Shown: piece by piece, positions 44,693 to 58,262 of the stretch
Layout: the number at the start of each line of letters is the position of its first letter
Numbering within the stretch: the stretch's first letter is position 1
Origin: Fulvia fulva
Taxonomy: Eukaryota; Ascomycota; Dothideomycetes; Mycosphaerellales; Mycosphaerellaceae
Assembly: GCF_020509005.1 (NCBI RefSeq)
Contig: NC_063017.1
Coordinates: 2,418,001 to 2,482,000 of the forward strand
Length of the DNA: 64,000 bases
Direction of reading: 5' to 3'
Made by a program: the position numbers and the translations under genes
The notes under the pieces: model-generated
Seen by the model: only the letters and a program-made list of their open reading frames with translations
Databases searched by the model: none
What the model was told of the DNA's origin: nothing

Positions 44693-47600
44693 ACAAATAA
44701 TAGATAGATAGATAGATTTGTCATTCCCCTGTTCTAGGACCCTATCCGGCCTATGCAGGTATATATCTATTGTTATGTACAAAGGGAAACCCGAATAGGT
44801 AAAAACCCTTCCCGCCCCCGACTACTCCTTATCTAGATTAGCTTTCCCTCTGAACGTACGTAGTCCATGTCACTACCCCGTTAGCCCCCGCTCCTAGCCG
44901 GTCTCGTCGCGCTGCGTCGTGTCCTCTCTTCCTGTACTGCTCCTACTAGGCGGTACTGTTCTAGCTAGCCCTTCTCTAGTATCTAGTTCGTAATGCGCCG
45001 TAGGTCTTTAGCGTTATTAAGAAGTGCCCCAATCGTCCGGTTCCTCGCCTTTGCCATCCACTCCCCCCTTCCTAGCGACCACCTCGGACAGACGAGGAGT
45101 GCGTGCCGTACGTTCTAGGAGCGATAGCCGTAGGGGCAGCTAGTATTCGTGTATCCTGGGACCTTCCTCTATGATAGGTACCCCTAGAGGCCGATGTGTT
45201 CGCTTCGCAGTTAGGTTGCTATACTACTCTGTGCCCTCGTAAGGCGGTAGTGGATAAGCTTCGGGGGGTGCTTAACCGCGGATTTTGTAGCTGACCATTC
45301 CTTAGGTTGTCCCGCTAGCTAAGGGCGTCCACTATGCCCTACAACCTAGTTGTTCCACCTCTCTTTCCATAGTTGCTCTACAAACGATTTCTTACCTTCC
45401 TATTGTGTTGCTAGCTGTTCGTCCCTTGCCCGGTAGTTCGGCTCGTTTCCGGGTCGAATGCCCTTATACGCTAGTACTGATTCGCGGGCCCTTACGACTG
45501 CACTAGCGATGACCTTCTATACTAGGTACTGTGCCGACTTGCCTAAGTAGGAGGTCCGTAGTCCCTAGATGTATAGGTCGATCGGCGGTATAGCGGTCTC
45601 GTGCTTAAGCATCCTCGTTAGTGTCGACTTATATACCCCGGTGACCTTCCTTAGGCATTGGTTTTGGATCTTCGCTAGCGGCGCGACGAGTCCCTTCGAT
45701 AGGCAGGCCCTCTCGCCTAAGGACCACACTTGGCTGCTATAGGTAAGGACTGGCCGTACAATAGCCGTATATAGAAGTCGTGACTGCCGGAAGTCCGCCC
45801 CCTATGTGGACGTAGTAAGCCTCTAGCATGATGCTATATTCTGTTTAGCTTTCCGTAATATTGCCTGTACGTGCTTCCTCTACCGTAGCGCCGGGTCCAC
45901 CTATAGTCCGAGGATCCTAAGCTGATTTGCCGGGTTAGTCGTGTGCCCCTATATCTGGATAGAAGCTTGCATATTGTGGAACCGTGGCCGGCGCGTAAAG
46001 TGTATCAGATTGTACTTTTCTAGGGCAAACCGAGCCCCGTGCCTCCTAGCCCAGTCCTCGTAGATCTTGTGCTTCTCTTCTAGTAGCCTATAGTTCTCCT
46101 TAGTCGAGGAAGACTACGCTAGGATGTTTGTGTCGTCTACGAAGCCGCTCGCAGCGGTGTTCTAGGATTCTAGGGCTAGGAGCAGCGTCGCTATAAAGAA
46201 GAGGAACAGAATAGGTGCTAGCGTTAAGCCTTACGGGATTCTAGTGTAGACTGCTTGAAATGGGCTTCTGTACTAGCCGACTAGGATCGACGTACTACGG
46301 TTTTGGAGGTAGGACCGTACGAAGTTGATAAGCCACTTAGGGAGTCCTTTCGACCTTAGGATATAGAGAAGCCGCGGGTGTAACACGTAGTCGAAGGCTC
46401 CCGATATGTCTAGGCTAAGTAAGGAAGCCACCTTGTCCCTATTCTTATACCAGATGGCCTTTACCTAAGAGGTGATAAGTTCTATCGCGGATAGCGTCGA
46501 TCGCTATAGGCGCGCACCTATCTAGGTGTCCGGGAGTAGGGAGTGTTCCTCTGCCGCCTCGGAGAGTCTCGTTGCAACCAGCTTCTCAAGCGCCTTCCTA
46601 AGAGTATTAAGGAGCGCAATTGGGCGGTACGACTTCACCTACGTATAGTCTTCCTTCTACGGCTTACGTAGGACCACTGTCGTCGATTGTTTAAAAGCTA
46701 TCGGGTAGTATCCGGTCTGTAGGCAGGCGTTGAAGATCGCTACAACTACTAGGGCTAGTTGATCTCTACACTTCTTTAGTAGCTCGTTTGGGATCCTATC
46801 CGGCCCCGGGGCTTTCTTCGCCGGCAACTTCCTTAGCATAGCGGTAACTTCTCCCTCGGACACCTCCTGTTAGACCGCGATACTAGGGGCTAGGGGAGTA
46901 GAGCTGTTTATGTCGCTTAGATCAGCCTCGACTAGGGGTGGGAAGAACTTGCTAGCCAGTAGACGCGCCTTGGCCTCGGGGTCGCTAACCGGGCCACTAG
47001 GCGATTGTAGCGCTGGGATAGAGAAGGAGGGGCCCTGTATAGGGTCCTGTCGGGCCCATTTCGCTAGCTTCCACATCCTCTCTGGCTTGCCGGCGATTTC
47101 TTCCACTGTGGCCCTCTAGCCGACTGCTTTCTCCCTCCGTATTATGGCTTTCTTCTGTTAGTATGCCTCCCTGTATACGTTCTAGGCCTCCTCGCTATAG
47201 CTGCTCGTCTATACCCGGCGGGCTCTCCTTGCTTCTCTTACTACCGTAGTGCACTCCGGCGTCTAGTATAGTTTGGACCATGTCGTTAGTTAGGCAAGCG
47301 GAACGTAAAGTAAGGTCGCTTTTCTTATTTCGTCTGTCAACCCCTAGACTGCTTCGTCTATCTCGTCTTTACTGTTGTATTACTACTACGCGATCTAGAC
47401 TAGCCTCTTAGAGTCATCGAGGTACGCCTAGATGTTGGCCTAGTGGGCCTTTCCCTAGTTTGGCTTAGGGGTTCTCGCTGGTGTGCGTTGTATCTGTGTC
47501 GCAATAGAGGTCCTGACTAGCATATAGTCTGACGACGCCTCGAGTTCATATTCGATCCTATAGTAGGTTACCGTATAGTAGTAGCTATCTAAGATCTAGG

Positions 47601-49650
47601 AGAGGTCGATCGTGCCTTAGAGTCCCCCTCTCTTCCAGGTGCCTAGGTCCTTCGGGGTATTAAGGGCAATTGCGTTGCTCGCTATCAAGTCGAGTACTTC
47701 GTCGGCTATAGGGTGCGGCTGCATAAGGCTTTCCTAGGAAGGGTGGTATATATTGAAGTCTCCTACTACGATGTAGCACCCTTGTCTCTTGAGCGCACTG
47801 TCTAGGTGTCTACAGACCCCTAGGTCGCGGCTAGACCTCGAGGCTAGCGGTTGTATATATAGGTTGTGTATCCAGGTGCTACCTACGTAGAGGGAGGTAA
47901 TATCGCCCCCGCCTTCTTCGTCTACGTAGTACACTACCTCCTAGTCGGATTCTAGTATGTCCTTGCTAATATAGAAGCACGTGCGGGGTCTACCGTCGCC
48001 TCGTAGGCATGTCGTGTAGCCTAGTGACTTGCAGGTCGTTAGTCTCTTATAGTGCGGGTTAATCTATAGCTCCTGGATTATAAGGACGTAGTGGACGCGC
48101 GGGTCCGCCTCGTGTAGGAAATGGTTCTAGACTATATCCTTGCTATAGTTAACGTTATACTGGATGATGCTAAGCGTATCGAGGCTAGTTATCGGCATCG
48201 ACAATCATTTCCTCTGTATCGTCCTATGTCCTACTACCCTATACGTCCTGGTCTACGCCTATCGGCTATGTACTAAAGGGGAGCCGGGCCTAGTTAGATT
48301 CCCTCGCCGTAGCTAGCAGAGCACGTGGCCTCCCGTACGCCCTAGGCTACGCATCCTTTATATCGTTCTCGGCCCTAGGGCGCTTATGCCCGACCGCCGC
48401 TAGTTAGTTCCGGTGTAGGCTAGCCTCACGGTCGCCGTAGAATCTTAGGGCGACGGTTCTGTTTGTGATTGCCTTGTTTTTCGCTAGTTTCCGCTATAGG
48501 CATTCCGTACTATACGATAGGTGGTGCCCCGGACAGTTCGCGCACCGTCTCGTAGTCGATGTACAGTCCCTAGACATATAGTCTCCTATACAGTTCGAGC
48601 AGGCCTGCTTGTTTGTGCACGTATAGGTTTGGTGTCTATACTGTTAGCATTTGAAGCATTAGAGGACACGAAAGGATAAGGAGTGCTTTTCTACTGTCTT
48701 GAGGCTATATTGCTAGACTGGGCCTTGTTCTATCGCTAGATCCGCCGCTTTCGCGTCTTGTAGCTATACTATTAGCGCCGAGGCCTTCTTGCCTTCTGGC
48801 CATTTCCTATAGAGCCAAGTCGCCTTCTGGATTAGAGAGTTAAGAGTGACCGGGTTATCCTCTTAGAGAGCGCGTAGGTGACCCTAGTTAGTTAGGTCAA
48901 ACTCCTTAGGCATGTCGTGGACTAGGATCGTGAATTGTTTCGTTAAGACCTTCGCTAATGCCGTAACCTTAGATGCCTACTATAGCTATGCCTCTAGGTG
49001 CCTCCTAGCAGTAGTAGAGCTAGTATAGATCTATAGAGTGCCGTTAGACTATTGGTTCACTACGACCACCCCTAGTTAGTTAATTCGTTAGGCGAGCTCC
49101 TTGTTCGATAGCTTCGCAACTTCGGCCTAGTCTTCCTTTGCTATAATACGGATCGTAACTACATCGTGCGTTAGGCGGGGGCCTGGTATCGATGCCGCGA
49201 CCGATGCCTAGCTATAGGGGTGTTGATTCCGGGTGGCCTTGCTAATCGCCTAGGACGTCGTCCTCATTTCTTGTTACCCTCGGTAATACGACAGTACAAG
49301 CGCCGTGCGTAGCTAAGTGATCATTACCTATAGAGACCGGTAAGGGAGCTGATCGTTAGTTTCTATGCTTTTTGCGTCCTCTATAAGTTGCTGCCAGTTG
49401 TCTTAGGGGGGCTTCGCCTATAGGGCCGTAGGCGCCGTTAGTACCGTAGCCTAGGCTGCTATTGCCTAGGAGTTGCCTAATGTAGCTAGGCACCTCCGCG
49501 GCGTTTGGAGCTGAAGAAACAGGGTGAAGAGAGCTTTAAGCTGTCCAGATTGAATGGGGTAGAACTCCCTTAGTCCTAGGGGCAGTGGCCTGCTTTTTAT
49601 ATCGTTAGAATGGCCTTGATAAGAGCTTTCGAATGTGTCGTGTTTTAGCG
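44693..49650 (-). mobile_element. Non-LTR retrotransposon (Tad1-like), copy A, RIP-mutated mainly on one strand
   Basis: This 4.96-kb element on the minus strand reads in order: 5' end near 49650; ORF1 with zinc knuckles (a CX2CX4HX4C near 48640); an APE-type endonuclease with VVGDFNIYHPS at 47734-47934; a linker ORF at 46870-47106; a reverse transcriptase with LRKLPAKKAPGPDRIPNELL at 46657-46863; and a 3' region with a Cys-type zinc-binding end near 45050-45150. The 3' end carries a (TAGA)n tail. Long stretches stay open because the coding strand keeps its CpA, while coding-strand TpG is mostly TpA, turning Trp TGG into TAG. The matching inverted copy lies at 53318-58262. It is not functional. 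Confidence 0.88.
44699..44716 (-). repeat. (TAGA)n 3' tail of copy A
   Basis: A tetranucleotide run marks the 3' end of the element. Copy B ends with the complementary form (CTATCTATCTATT) at about 58250-58262, confirming it belongs to the element. Confidence 0.75.
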
Positions 49651-49734
49651 CAGAGATCGATCGCCTATTAATATACTAGAGACTAGTCCTATAGGACATT
49701 CTTCCTCGTAAGCTTCGTTAACGACAAATAATAT

Positions 49735-52700
49735 AGCGTAGATAACCCTATATACGGAGGCGGAAAACTTACTAGAGGATAACGAACACCTAGCCCGGGT
49801 ATATAAGAACACTATAGTATAGCTACTAGGAGCGCTAAAAGCGCTATTATACTAAATCCCGAAGACAATCTAATAAGTAATATAGAAGGTAGCCTAGAGA
49901 CTAACTATATAGGTAATAGTAGTAGTAGGTAAGAATTAACCCCCTACGAAGGCAAGTAATACGGTACGCCTATATATTACTAATCCGGCGGAGAAACAAG
50001 AAATCGCAGCCCTAATAAGTAAGGAGATTATCGACAGAATCGGCCAAAAGGAGGTAGTTAGGGCGAGGGTAGAGGCAACAGGCGTAGTAAGACTCTTTAC
50101 CGTATAAGAGTCTAATAGACGAAAGCTAGAGACCTATAAGGAGTGGACTACTAAAGTCGCGAAGTCGGTACGAGTCTCCTACTAATAGTATACCGTCATC
50201 GCCTACGGGGTCCCTAGGGCATTCAAGGTCGAAGACCTTCCCTACCTCTAAGTATAGAACTAGAACACCTCCCTAGGAGTACGACTAACGAAGGCGGTAT
50301 AGCTATATAAGACAGTAGACCGAGAAAAGACGCATTCATCGCTTATTATCTAGGTAGAGATAGCGGAACAAGCTAACTAGATACTAGATAATAGGCTATT
50401 CTAGAACTACGAGAGAATAAACACGGAGATCTATTAGAGTAGCTATAGGGTACTACAATATTTCTAATACTAATAGTACGGTTATATAGCCCTAAAATAC
50501 GGGTAGAAGACCCTAAGGTGCCCTTACTACGTAGGCCTATACTAGGGAAGGGAATGCCTAAAAAAGGAGAGTAGGTATATATACTATAGTAGAAGGCACC
50601 TAGCGTATTTAAACTAATCCCTAGCTAGGATAGTAGTATAAGAACGAGCGAGACAAGCAAGGATCTCTATACTAGCTAAGTACCCCTAATAATAGTAGGA
50701 GGGACCTACTATATATAAGGGCTTCGAGCCGAGTAAGAGGAAGAGGGTAGAAGAGTTAAATAAGGGATCCTAACCTTAAACGTATCTACCTCCTAGTAGG
50801 CCTAGATACCTTAACCGGGCTACTAACAAACTAGACTAAATACGAATCTTAAGGGCGCCCTAGCGGTCCTAGGGCTAGCTAGATAGCGGAACATAGGCTT
50901 AGGAGATATAGTAGGTTAGTACGGAAATAGACCTTACGGATAACAAATAATACTATACGACGACATTACTATCGTATAGTATAACGTAAAAAAAAGTAGG
51001 GACAAGGTCTAGCGCTACTTTCTATAAGAGCTAGACCCGCTACGGCATTACGTTATTACGGTATAGGAACTATAGATCCACCCCTACGTAGGACTCCTAG
51101 CTACTTATAATAACCGGAGATACTAGACCGTAATTACGAGCGAACGAGGCGTTATCCCGAGAATATATATATACGTAAGTAAGACTATAGACCTTAAGTC
51201 GTAGAAGGTTATACTACTGTAGTAGGGTAACCTAGGAGATATAATATTAATCTAGATCGACACGATATAAGCCTCTATCTAGATCTATAACGTCTATAAC
51301 CTACTACTATAGAGTCGAACGAGTAGGGAACTAGGAACCCTCGCCTACCTAGAGCAGACCCGAAGCTAAGATACGAAGTAAGTACTCCTCGGCGACTTTA
51401 ACCTCTACTACCTATAGTAGGGACTCGATTTCACTCCCCCGTACGCTTTTCTAGGGGGGAAGCTACTAGATATAACCGTACGCTACGGAATGGCCTTAGT
51501 AATCCTAAAGGGAATAGAGACGTAGAAGGCCCGTATAAGTATAAGTATAATCGACCTATACTTTCTATTACGAGAACTTAATAAGAGACTAGTCTAATAC
51601 TAACCAAACTACGCGCTAGAGGCCTTCTTAGACTATATCCCTATTTCAACTACGCTAGGGATAAAGGTAATAGAGGAGCTAGTAATCAAACTACGCCGTA
51701 ACTAGAAGAAGGTACGCTAGGACGATATAAGAGACTTCCTAATAGTAAACCTACCGTAGTATAGGGAACTCGAGACGACAGCTTAGCTAGATCAAGTAGC
51801 GGAATAGGTTACCTCGGTTATATAGTAAGTAGCGGAATAATATACGCTATTACTCCGGCCCTTAACGTAGTAGAAGGCCTTCTAGACCTCTAAATACTCT
51901 ATAAAGGTAAAGGAGGCTAGAAGGGTAAGGCGATAGTAGACGAAGGAATATACCTATAAGACGTAGGAGCAATACTATTACGTAATATAAGAGAAGAAGG
52001 TATAGATAAGACGCGATAAGCTATAGAACTAGAGAGCGACAATCGGGCTCGTTATAGAAAACCCGGAATAGATATAGAGACTAGCTAAATAGGTACGACT
52101 ACCTAAAGAGTAACGAACCCCTTACTTCCCTCTAATCGTAGACCGCGAAGGAATTGCCTAGATCTTCCCTCTAATCGTAGACCGCGAAGGGATTGCCTAG
52201 ACTACGCCCCGGGGTAAGGTAGAAGTATTAGCCGACTATTTCTTTTCGACGTAAGTAGAGGTAGACCTTACGGATATCGACCCGAGTATATACCCGGAAC
52301 CTCTAGATATAGATTAGGCAGTTAGCTCTAATATAGTAATAGGAGTTATAAGTAAGCTAAAAGAACAAAAAGCCCTAGGCCTAGATAGGATACTAAACCT
52401 ACTACTAGAAGAGTATAGAGAAGAGATCGCGCCGAGCCTTATAAACCTATTTACCGCGTGCCTACGGCTAGGGTATCACCCGAAGCCGTACAGAGAGTCT
52501 ATAACAGTAGTGCTACGTAAGCTATAGAAGGAGGACTATACTTAGCTCAAATTATATAGGCTAATCGTACTCCTAAACACGATAAAGAAGGTCCTAGAGA
52601 AGATAGTAGCCTAGAGACTTACGTAGCTAGCCGAGGATAACTACGTACTCCTAGTAATATAGATAGGGGAAAGAAGCTAGCGATCGACACTAATAGTAAT

Positions 52701-53194
52701 AGAGGTAATTACGGAGCAAATTCAGACCTTCTAGTACTACGGTAGGAACCGAGCGGCGTCCTTACTATCCCTCGATACCGTAGGAGCCTTTAATAACGTC
52801 TTATACTAAAGGCTAATATATATCCTATAATAGAAAGGCATCCCCCGGTAGGTAACGGAGTTTATCTACTCCTTTCTCTAGGAACGGACGACGTACCTAG
52901 TCCTAGGGAGGTATACGTCCGACCCGGTAAAGGTAGAGGCTAGAATACCTTAGGGATCTACTCTCTCCCCTATTCTGTTCCTAATATTTATGTCTGATCT
53001 AATTCCCCTACTCACCTCTCTACAGACCTTAGTATCGGGATTTATAGACGATATAAACATTCTAGCCTAGTTAGACTCGACGGAGGAGAACTATCGTCTC
53101 CTTAAAGATAGGCATAAGAAATACGAGGAGTAGATAAAGAAGTATAGTACCCGGTTCGCCCCTAAAAAGTACTAGCTTATATACTTTAGGGAAG
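49735..53194 (+). mobile_element. Second non-LTR retrotransposon family, element C, heavily RIP-mutated
   Basis: The plus-strand order of domains can still be traced through the stop codons: a coiled-coil-like ORF1 from about 49780, zinc knuckles near 50480-50580, an endonuclease with LGDFN near 51390, and a reverse transcriptase from about 52330 to 53190 with the catalytic FIDD near 53040 (GFIDDINILA). Both CpA and TpG are nearly gone; the line at 52321 has one CA, no TG and eleven TA. The element ends abruptly near 53194, before the 3' domain, where a fragment of another family begins. It is inactive and lies in the spacer between the inverted copies A and B. Confidence 0.8.
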
Positions 53195-53290
53195 CGTACT
53201 ATCTAGGTATCTATAGACCCTAAGGTCGCGGCTAGACCTCGAGGCTAGCGGTTATATATATATATTATATATACCTACGCGGACCTCGAG
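53195..53290 (-). mobile_element. Short endonuclease fragment of the copy A/B family
   Basis: About 80 bp match the endonuclease region of copy A on the + strand (around 47795-47880). They share the segment GTCGCGGCTAGACCTCGAGG and the adjoining GCTAGCGGTT. They sit at the truncated 3' end of element C, as a small template-switch or insertion scar might. Confidence 0.65.
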
Positions 53291-53317
53291 CTACTAGACT
53301 TGTTAAAGGCCGGCTAT

Positions 53318-56300
53318 CGCTAAATACGACATATTCGAAAGCCCTTATTAAGGCTATTCTAACGATCTATAAAGTTGGCCACCACCCCTAGAATTAAGAG
53401 AGTTCTACCTTATTTAATTTAGATAGCTTAAAGTTCTTTTCACCCTGTTTTGTTAGCTCTAAGCGCCGCGGAGGTACCTTACTACATTAGGTAACTCCTA
53501 GGTAATAGTAGCCTAGGCTACGGTACTACCGGCGCCTTCGGCTATATAGGCGAAGCTCCCCTAAGACAACTAGTAGCAACTTATAGAGGACGTAAAAAGT
53601 ATAGAAACTAACGATTAGCTCCTATACCGGTCTCTATAGGTAATAATTACTTAGCTACGTACGGCGCTAGTACTATCGTATTACCGAGGGCAATAAGAAA
53701 TAAGGACGACGTCTTAGGCAATTAATAAGGCCACCCGGAATTAACACCCCTATAGCTAGGTATCGGTCGCGGTATCGATACTAGGCCCCCGCCTAACGTA
53801 CGATATAGTTACGATCCGTATTATAGTAAAGGAAGACTAGGCCGAAGTTACGAAGCTATTAAATAAGGAGCTCGCCTAGCGAATTAATTAACTAGGGGTA
53901 GTCGAAGTGAACTAATAGTCTAACGGTACTCTATAGATCTATACTAGCTCTACTACTACTAGGAGGTACCTAGAGGTATAGCTATAGTAGGCATCTAAGT
54001 TTGCGGTATTAGCGAAGGTCTTAACGAAGCAATTTACGATCCTAGTCTACGATATACCTAAAGAGTTCGACCTAACTAACTAGGGTCACCTACGCGCTCT
54101 CTAAGAGGACAACCCGGTTACTCTTAACTCTCTAATCTAGAAGGCAACTTGGCTCTATAGGAAATGGCTAGAAGGTAAGAAGGCCTCGGCGCTAATCGTA
54201 TAGCTATAAGACGCGAAAGCGGCGGATCTAGTAATAGAACAAGGCCTAATCTAGTAATATAGCCTTAAGATAGTCGAAAAGTACTCCTTATTCTTTCGTG
54301 TCCTCTAATGCTTTAAATGCTAATAGTACGGACACCAAACCTATACGTATATAAACAAGTAGGTCTACTCGAACTATATAGGAGACTATATATCTAGGGA
54401 CTATATATCGGCTACGAGGCGGTACACGAACTATCCGGGGTACTACCTATCGTATAGCGCGGAATACCTATAGCGGAAACTAGCGAAAACAAGGCAATTA
54501 TAAACAGAACCGTCGCCCTAAGATTCTACGGCGACCGTAAGGCTAGTCTATACCGGAACTAGCTAGCGGCGGTCGGGTATAAGCGCCCTAGGGCCGAGAA
54601 CGATATAAAGGATACGTAACCTAGGGCGTACGGGAGGCTACGTACTCTATTAGCTACGGCGAGGGAATCTAACTAGGCCCGGCTCCCCTTTAGTATATAA
54701 CCGATAGGCGTAGACTAGGACGCGCTAGGTAGTAGGATATAGGACATTATAGAGGAATTAATTGTCGATAACGATAACTAGCCTCGATACGCTTAGTATT
54801 ATCTAGTATAACGTTAACTAAAGTAAGGATATAGTCTAGAACTATTTCCTATACGAGGCGGACCCGTATATCTACTACGTCCTAGTTATCTAGGAGCTAT
54901 AGATTAACCCGTACTATAAGAGACTAACGATCTATAAGTTACTAGGCTATATAATATACCTACGAGGCGACGGTAGACCCCGTACGTACTTCTATATTAG
55001 TAAGGACATACTAGAATTCGACTAGGAGGTAGTATACTATATAGACGAAGAAGGCGGGGGAGATATTACCTCCCTCTACGTAGGTAGTACTTAGATACAC
55101 AACATATATATATGACCGCTAGCCTCGAGGTCTAGCCGCGACCTTAGGATCTATAGACACCTAGATAGTACGCTTAAGAGACAAGGGTACTATATCGTAG
55201 TAGGAGACTTTAATATATACTACCCTTCCTAGGAAAGCCTTATATAGTCGTACCCTATAGCCGACGAAGTACTCGACTTAATAGCGAGTAACGTAATTGC
55301 CCTTAATACCCCGAAGGACCTAGGTACCTAGAAGAGAGGGAGACTCTAAGGTACGATCGACCTCTCCTAGATCTTAGATAGCTACTACTATAAAGTAACC
55401 TACTATAGGATCGAATATAAACTCGAGGCGTCGTTAGACTATATACTAGTTAGGACCTCTATTACGATATAGATATAATATATACTAGCGAGAACCTCTA
55501 AGCTAAACTAGGGAAAGGCCTACTAGGCAAATATCTAGGCGTACCTCGACGACTCCGAGAGGCTAGTCTAGATTACGTAGTAGTAATATAATAGTCAAGA
55601 CGAGATAGACGAGGTAGTCTAAGGGTTAATAGACGAAATAGGAAAAGCGACCTTACTTTACGTTCCGCTTACCTAACTAACGATATAGTCTAAACTATAC
55701 TAGATACTAAAGTATACTACGGTAGTAAGAGAACTAAGGAGAGCCCGCCGGGTATAGACGAGTAGCTATAGCGAGGAGGCCTAGAACGTATATAGAGAGG
55801 TATACTAATAGAAGAAAGCTACGATACGGAGGGAGAAAGTAGTCGGCTAGAGAGCTATAGTAGAAGAAATCGCCGGTAAGCTAGCGAGGATATAGAAGCT
55901 AGCGGATCAGGCCCGATAGGACCCTATATAGGGCCCCTCCTTCTCTATCCTAGCGCTATAATCGCCTAGTAGCCCGGCTAGCGACCCCGAGGCTAAGGCG
56001 CGTCTACTGGCTAGCAAGTTCTTCCCGCCCCTAGTCGAGGCTAATCTAAGCGATATAAATAGCTCTACTCCCCTAGCCCCTAGTATCGCGGTCTAATAGG
56101 ATATATCTAAGGGAGATGTTACCGCTATACTTAGGAAGTTACCGGCGAAGAAAGCCCCGGGGCCGGATAGGATCCTAAACGAGCTACTAAAGAAGTGTAG
56201 AGATTAACTAGCCCTAGTAGTCGTAGTGATCTTTAACGCCTGCCTATAGACCGGATACTACCTAATAGTATTTAAACAATCGACGACAGTGGTCCTACGT

Positions 56301-58262
56301 AAGCCGTAGAAGGAAGACTATACGTAGGTGAAGTCGTACCGCCCAATTGCGCTCCTTAACACTCTTAGGAAGGCGCTTAAGAAGCTAGTTATAACGAGAC
56401 TCTCCGAGGCGGTAGAGGAATACTCCCTACTCCCGGACACCTAGATAGGTACGCGCCTATAGCGATCGATGCTATCCGCGATAGAACTTATCACCTCTTA
56501 GGTAAAGGCTATCTAGTATAAGAATAGGGACAAGGTAGCTTCCTTACTTAGCCTAGACATATCGAGAGCCTTCGACTACGTGTTATACCCGCGGCTACTC
56601 TATATCCTAAGGTCGAAAGGACTCCCTAAGTGGCTTATCAACTTCGTACGGTCCTACCTCTAAAACCGCAGTACGTCGATCCTAGTCGGCTAGTATAGAA
56701 GCCCATTTTAAGCAGTCTATACTAGAATCCCGTAAGGCTTAACGCTAGTACCTATCCTATTCCTCTTCTTTATAGCGACGCTACTCCTAGCCCTAGAATC
56801 CTAGAACACCACTACGAGCGGCTTCGTAGACGATACGAATATCCTAGCGTAGTCGTCCTCGACTAAGGAGAACTATAGGCTACTAGAAGAGAAGCACAAG
56901 ATCTACGAGGACTAGGCTAGGAGGCACGGGGCTCGGTTTGCTCTAGAAAAGTACAATCTAATACACTTTACGCGCCGGCTACGGTTCTATAATATATAAG
57001 CTTCTATCTAGATATAGGGGCATACGACCCACCCGGTAAATTAGCTTAGGATCCTCGGACTATAGGTAGACCCGGCGCTACGGTAGAGGAAGTACGTATA
57101 GGCAATATTACGGAAAGCTAAACAAAATATAGTATTATACTAGAGGCTTACTACGTCTATATAGGGGGCGGACTTTCGGTAGTTACGACTTCTATATACG
57201 GCTATTATACGGCTAGTCCTTACCTATAGTAGCTAAGTATAGTCCCTAGGCAAGAGGGCCTACCTATTAAAGGGACTCGTCGCGCCGTTAGTAAAGATCT
57301 AAAACTAATGCCTAAGGAAAATTACCGGGGTATATAAGTCGATACTAATAAGGATACTTAAGTACGAGACCGCTATACCGCCGATCGACCTATATATCTA
57401 GAGACTACGGACCTCCTACTTAGGTAAGTCGGTATAGTACCTAGTATAGAAGGTTATCGCTAGTATAGATGTAAGGGCCCGCGAATTAGTACTAGCGTAT
57501 AAGGGCATTCGACCCGGAAACGAGCCAAACTACCGGGTAAGGGACGAATAGCTAGTAATATAATAGGAGGGTAAGAAATCGTTTATAGAGTAACTATAGA
57601 AAGAGACGTAGAACAACTAGGTTATAGGGTATAGTAGACGCCCTTAGCTAGCGGGACAACCTAAGGAATAGTTAGCTACGAAATCCGCGGTTAAGTACCT
57701 CTTAAAGCTTATCTACTACCGCCTTACGAGAGTATAGAGTAGTATAGTAACCTAACTACGAAGCGAACATATCGGCCTCTAGGGGTACCTATTATAGAGG
57801 AAGGTTCTAGGATACACGAATACTAGCTGCCCCTACGGCTATCGCTCCTAGAACGTACGGCACGTACTCCTCGTCTGTCCGAGGTAGTCGCTAGGAAGGG
57901 GGGAGTAGATAGTAAAGGCGAGGAACCGGACGATTAGGGCACTTCTTAACAACGCTAAGGACCTACGGCGTATTACGAACTAGATACTAGAGAAGGGCTA
58001 GCTAGAATAGTACCGCCTAGTAGGAGTAGTATAGGAAGAGAGGATATAGCGTAGCGCGACGAGACCGGCTAGGAGCGGGAGCTAACGGGGTAGTAATATA
58101 GACTACGTACGTTTAGAGGGAAAGCTAATATAGACAAGGAGTAGTCGGGGGCGGGAAGGGTTTTCACCTATTCGGATTTCCCTTTATATATAAAAATAGA
58201 TATATACCTATATAGGCCGAATAGGATCCTAGAATAGAGGAATAACAAATCTATCTATCTAT
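53318..58262 (+). mobile_element. Non-LTR retrotransposon (Tad1-like), copy B, inverted relative to copy A
   Basis: This 4.95-kb element starts CGCTAAATACGACATATTCG and ends in the CTATCTATCTATT tail; both ends match the reverse complement of copy A apart from RIP-type changes. The same domains follow in order: ORF1 with knuckles near 54310-54440, endonuclease near 55200 (GDFN), linker near 55990-56090, reverse transcriptase near 56130-56900 with FVDDTNILA near 56830, and a C-terminal zinc-binding block near 57830-57900. No long open frame survives because both CpA and TpG have been converted, giving dense TAG and TAA. No large indel relative to copy A was noticed, so the two copies are collinear. 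Confidence 0.88.
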
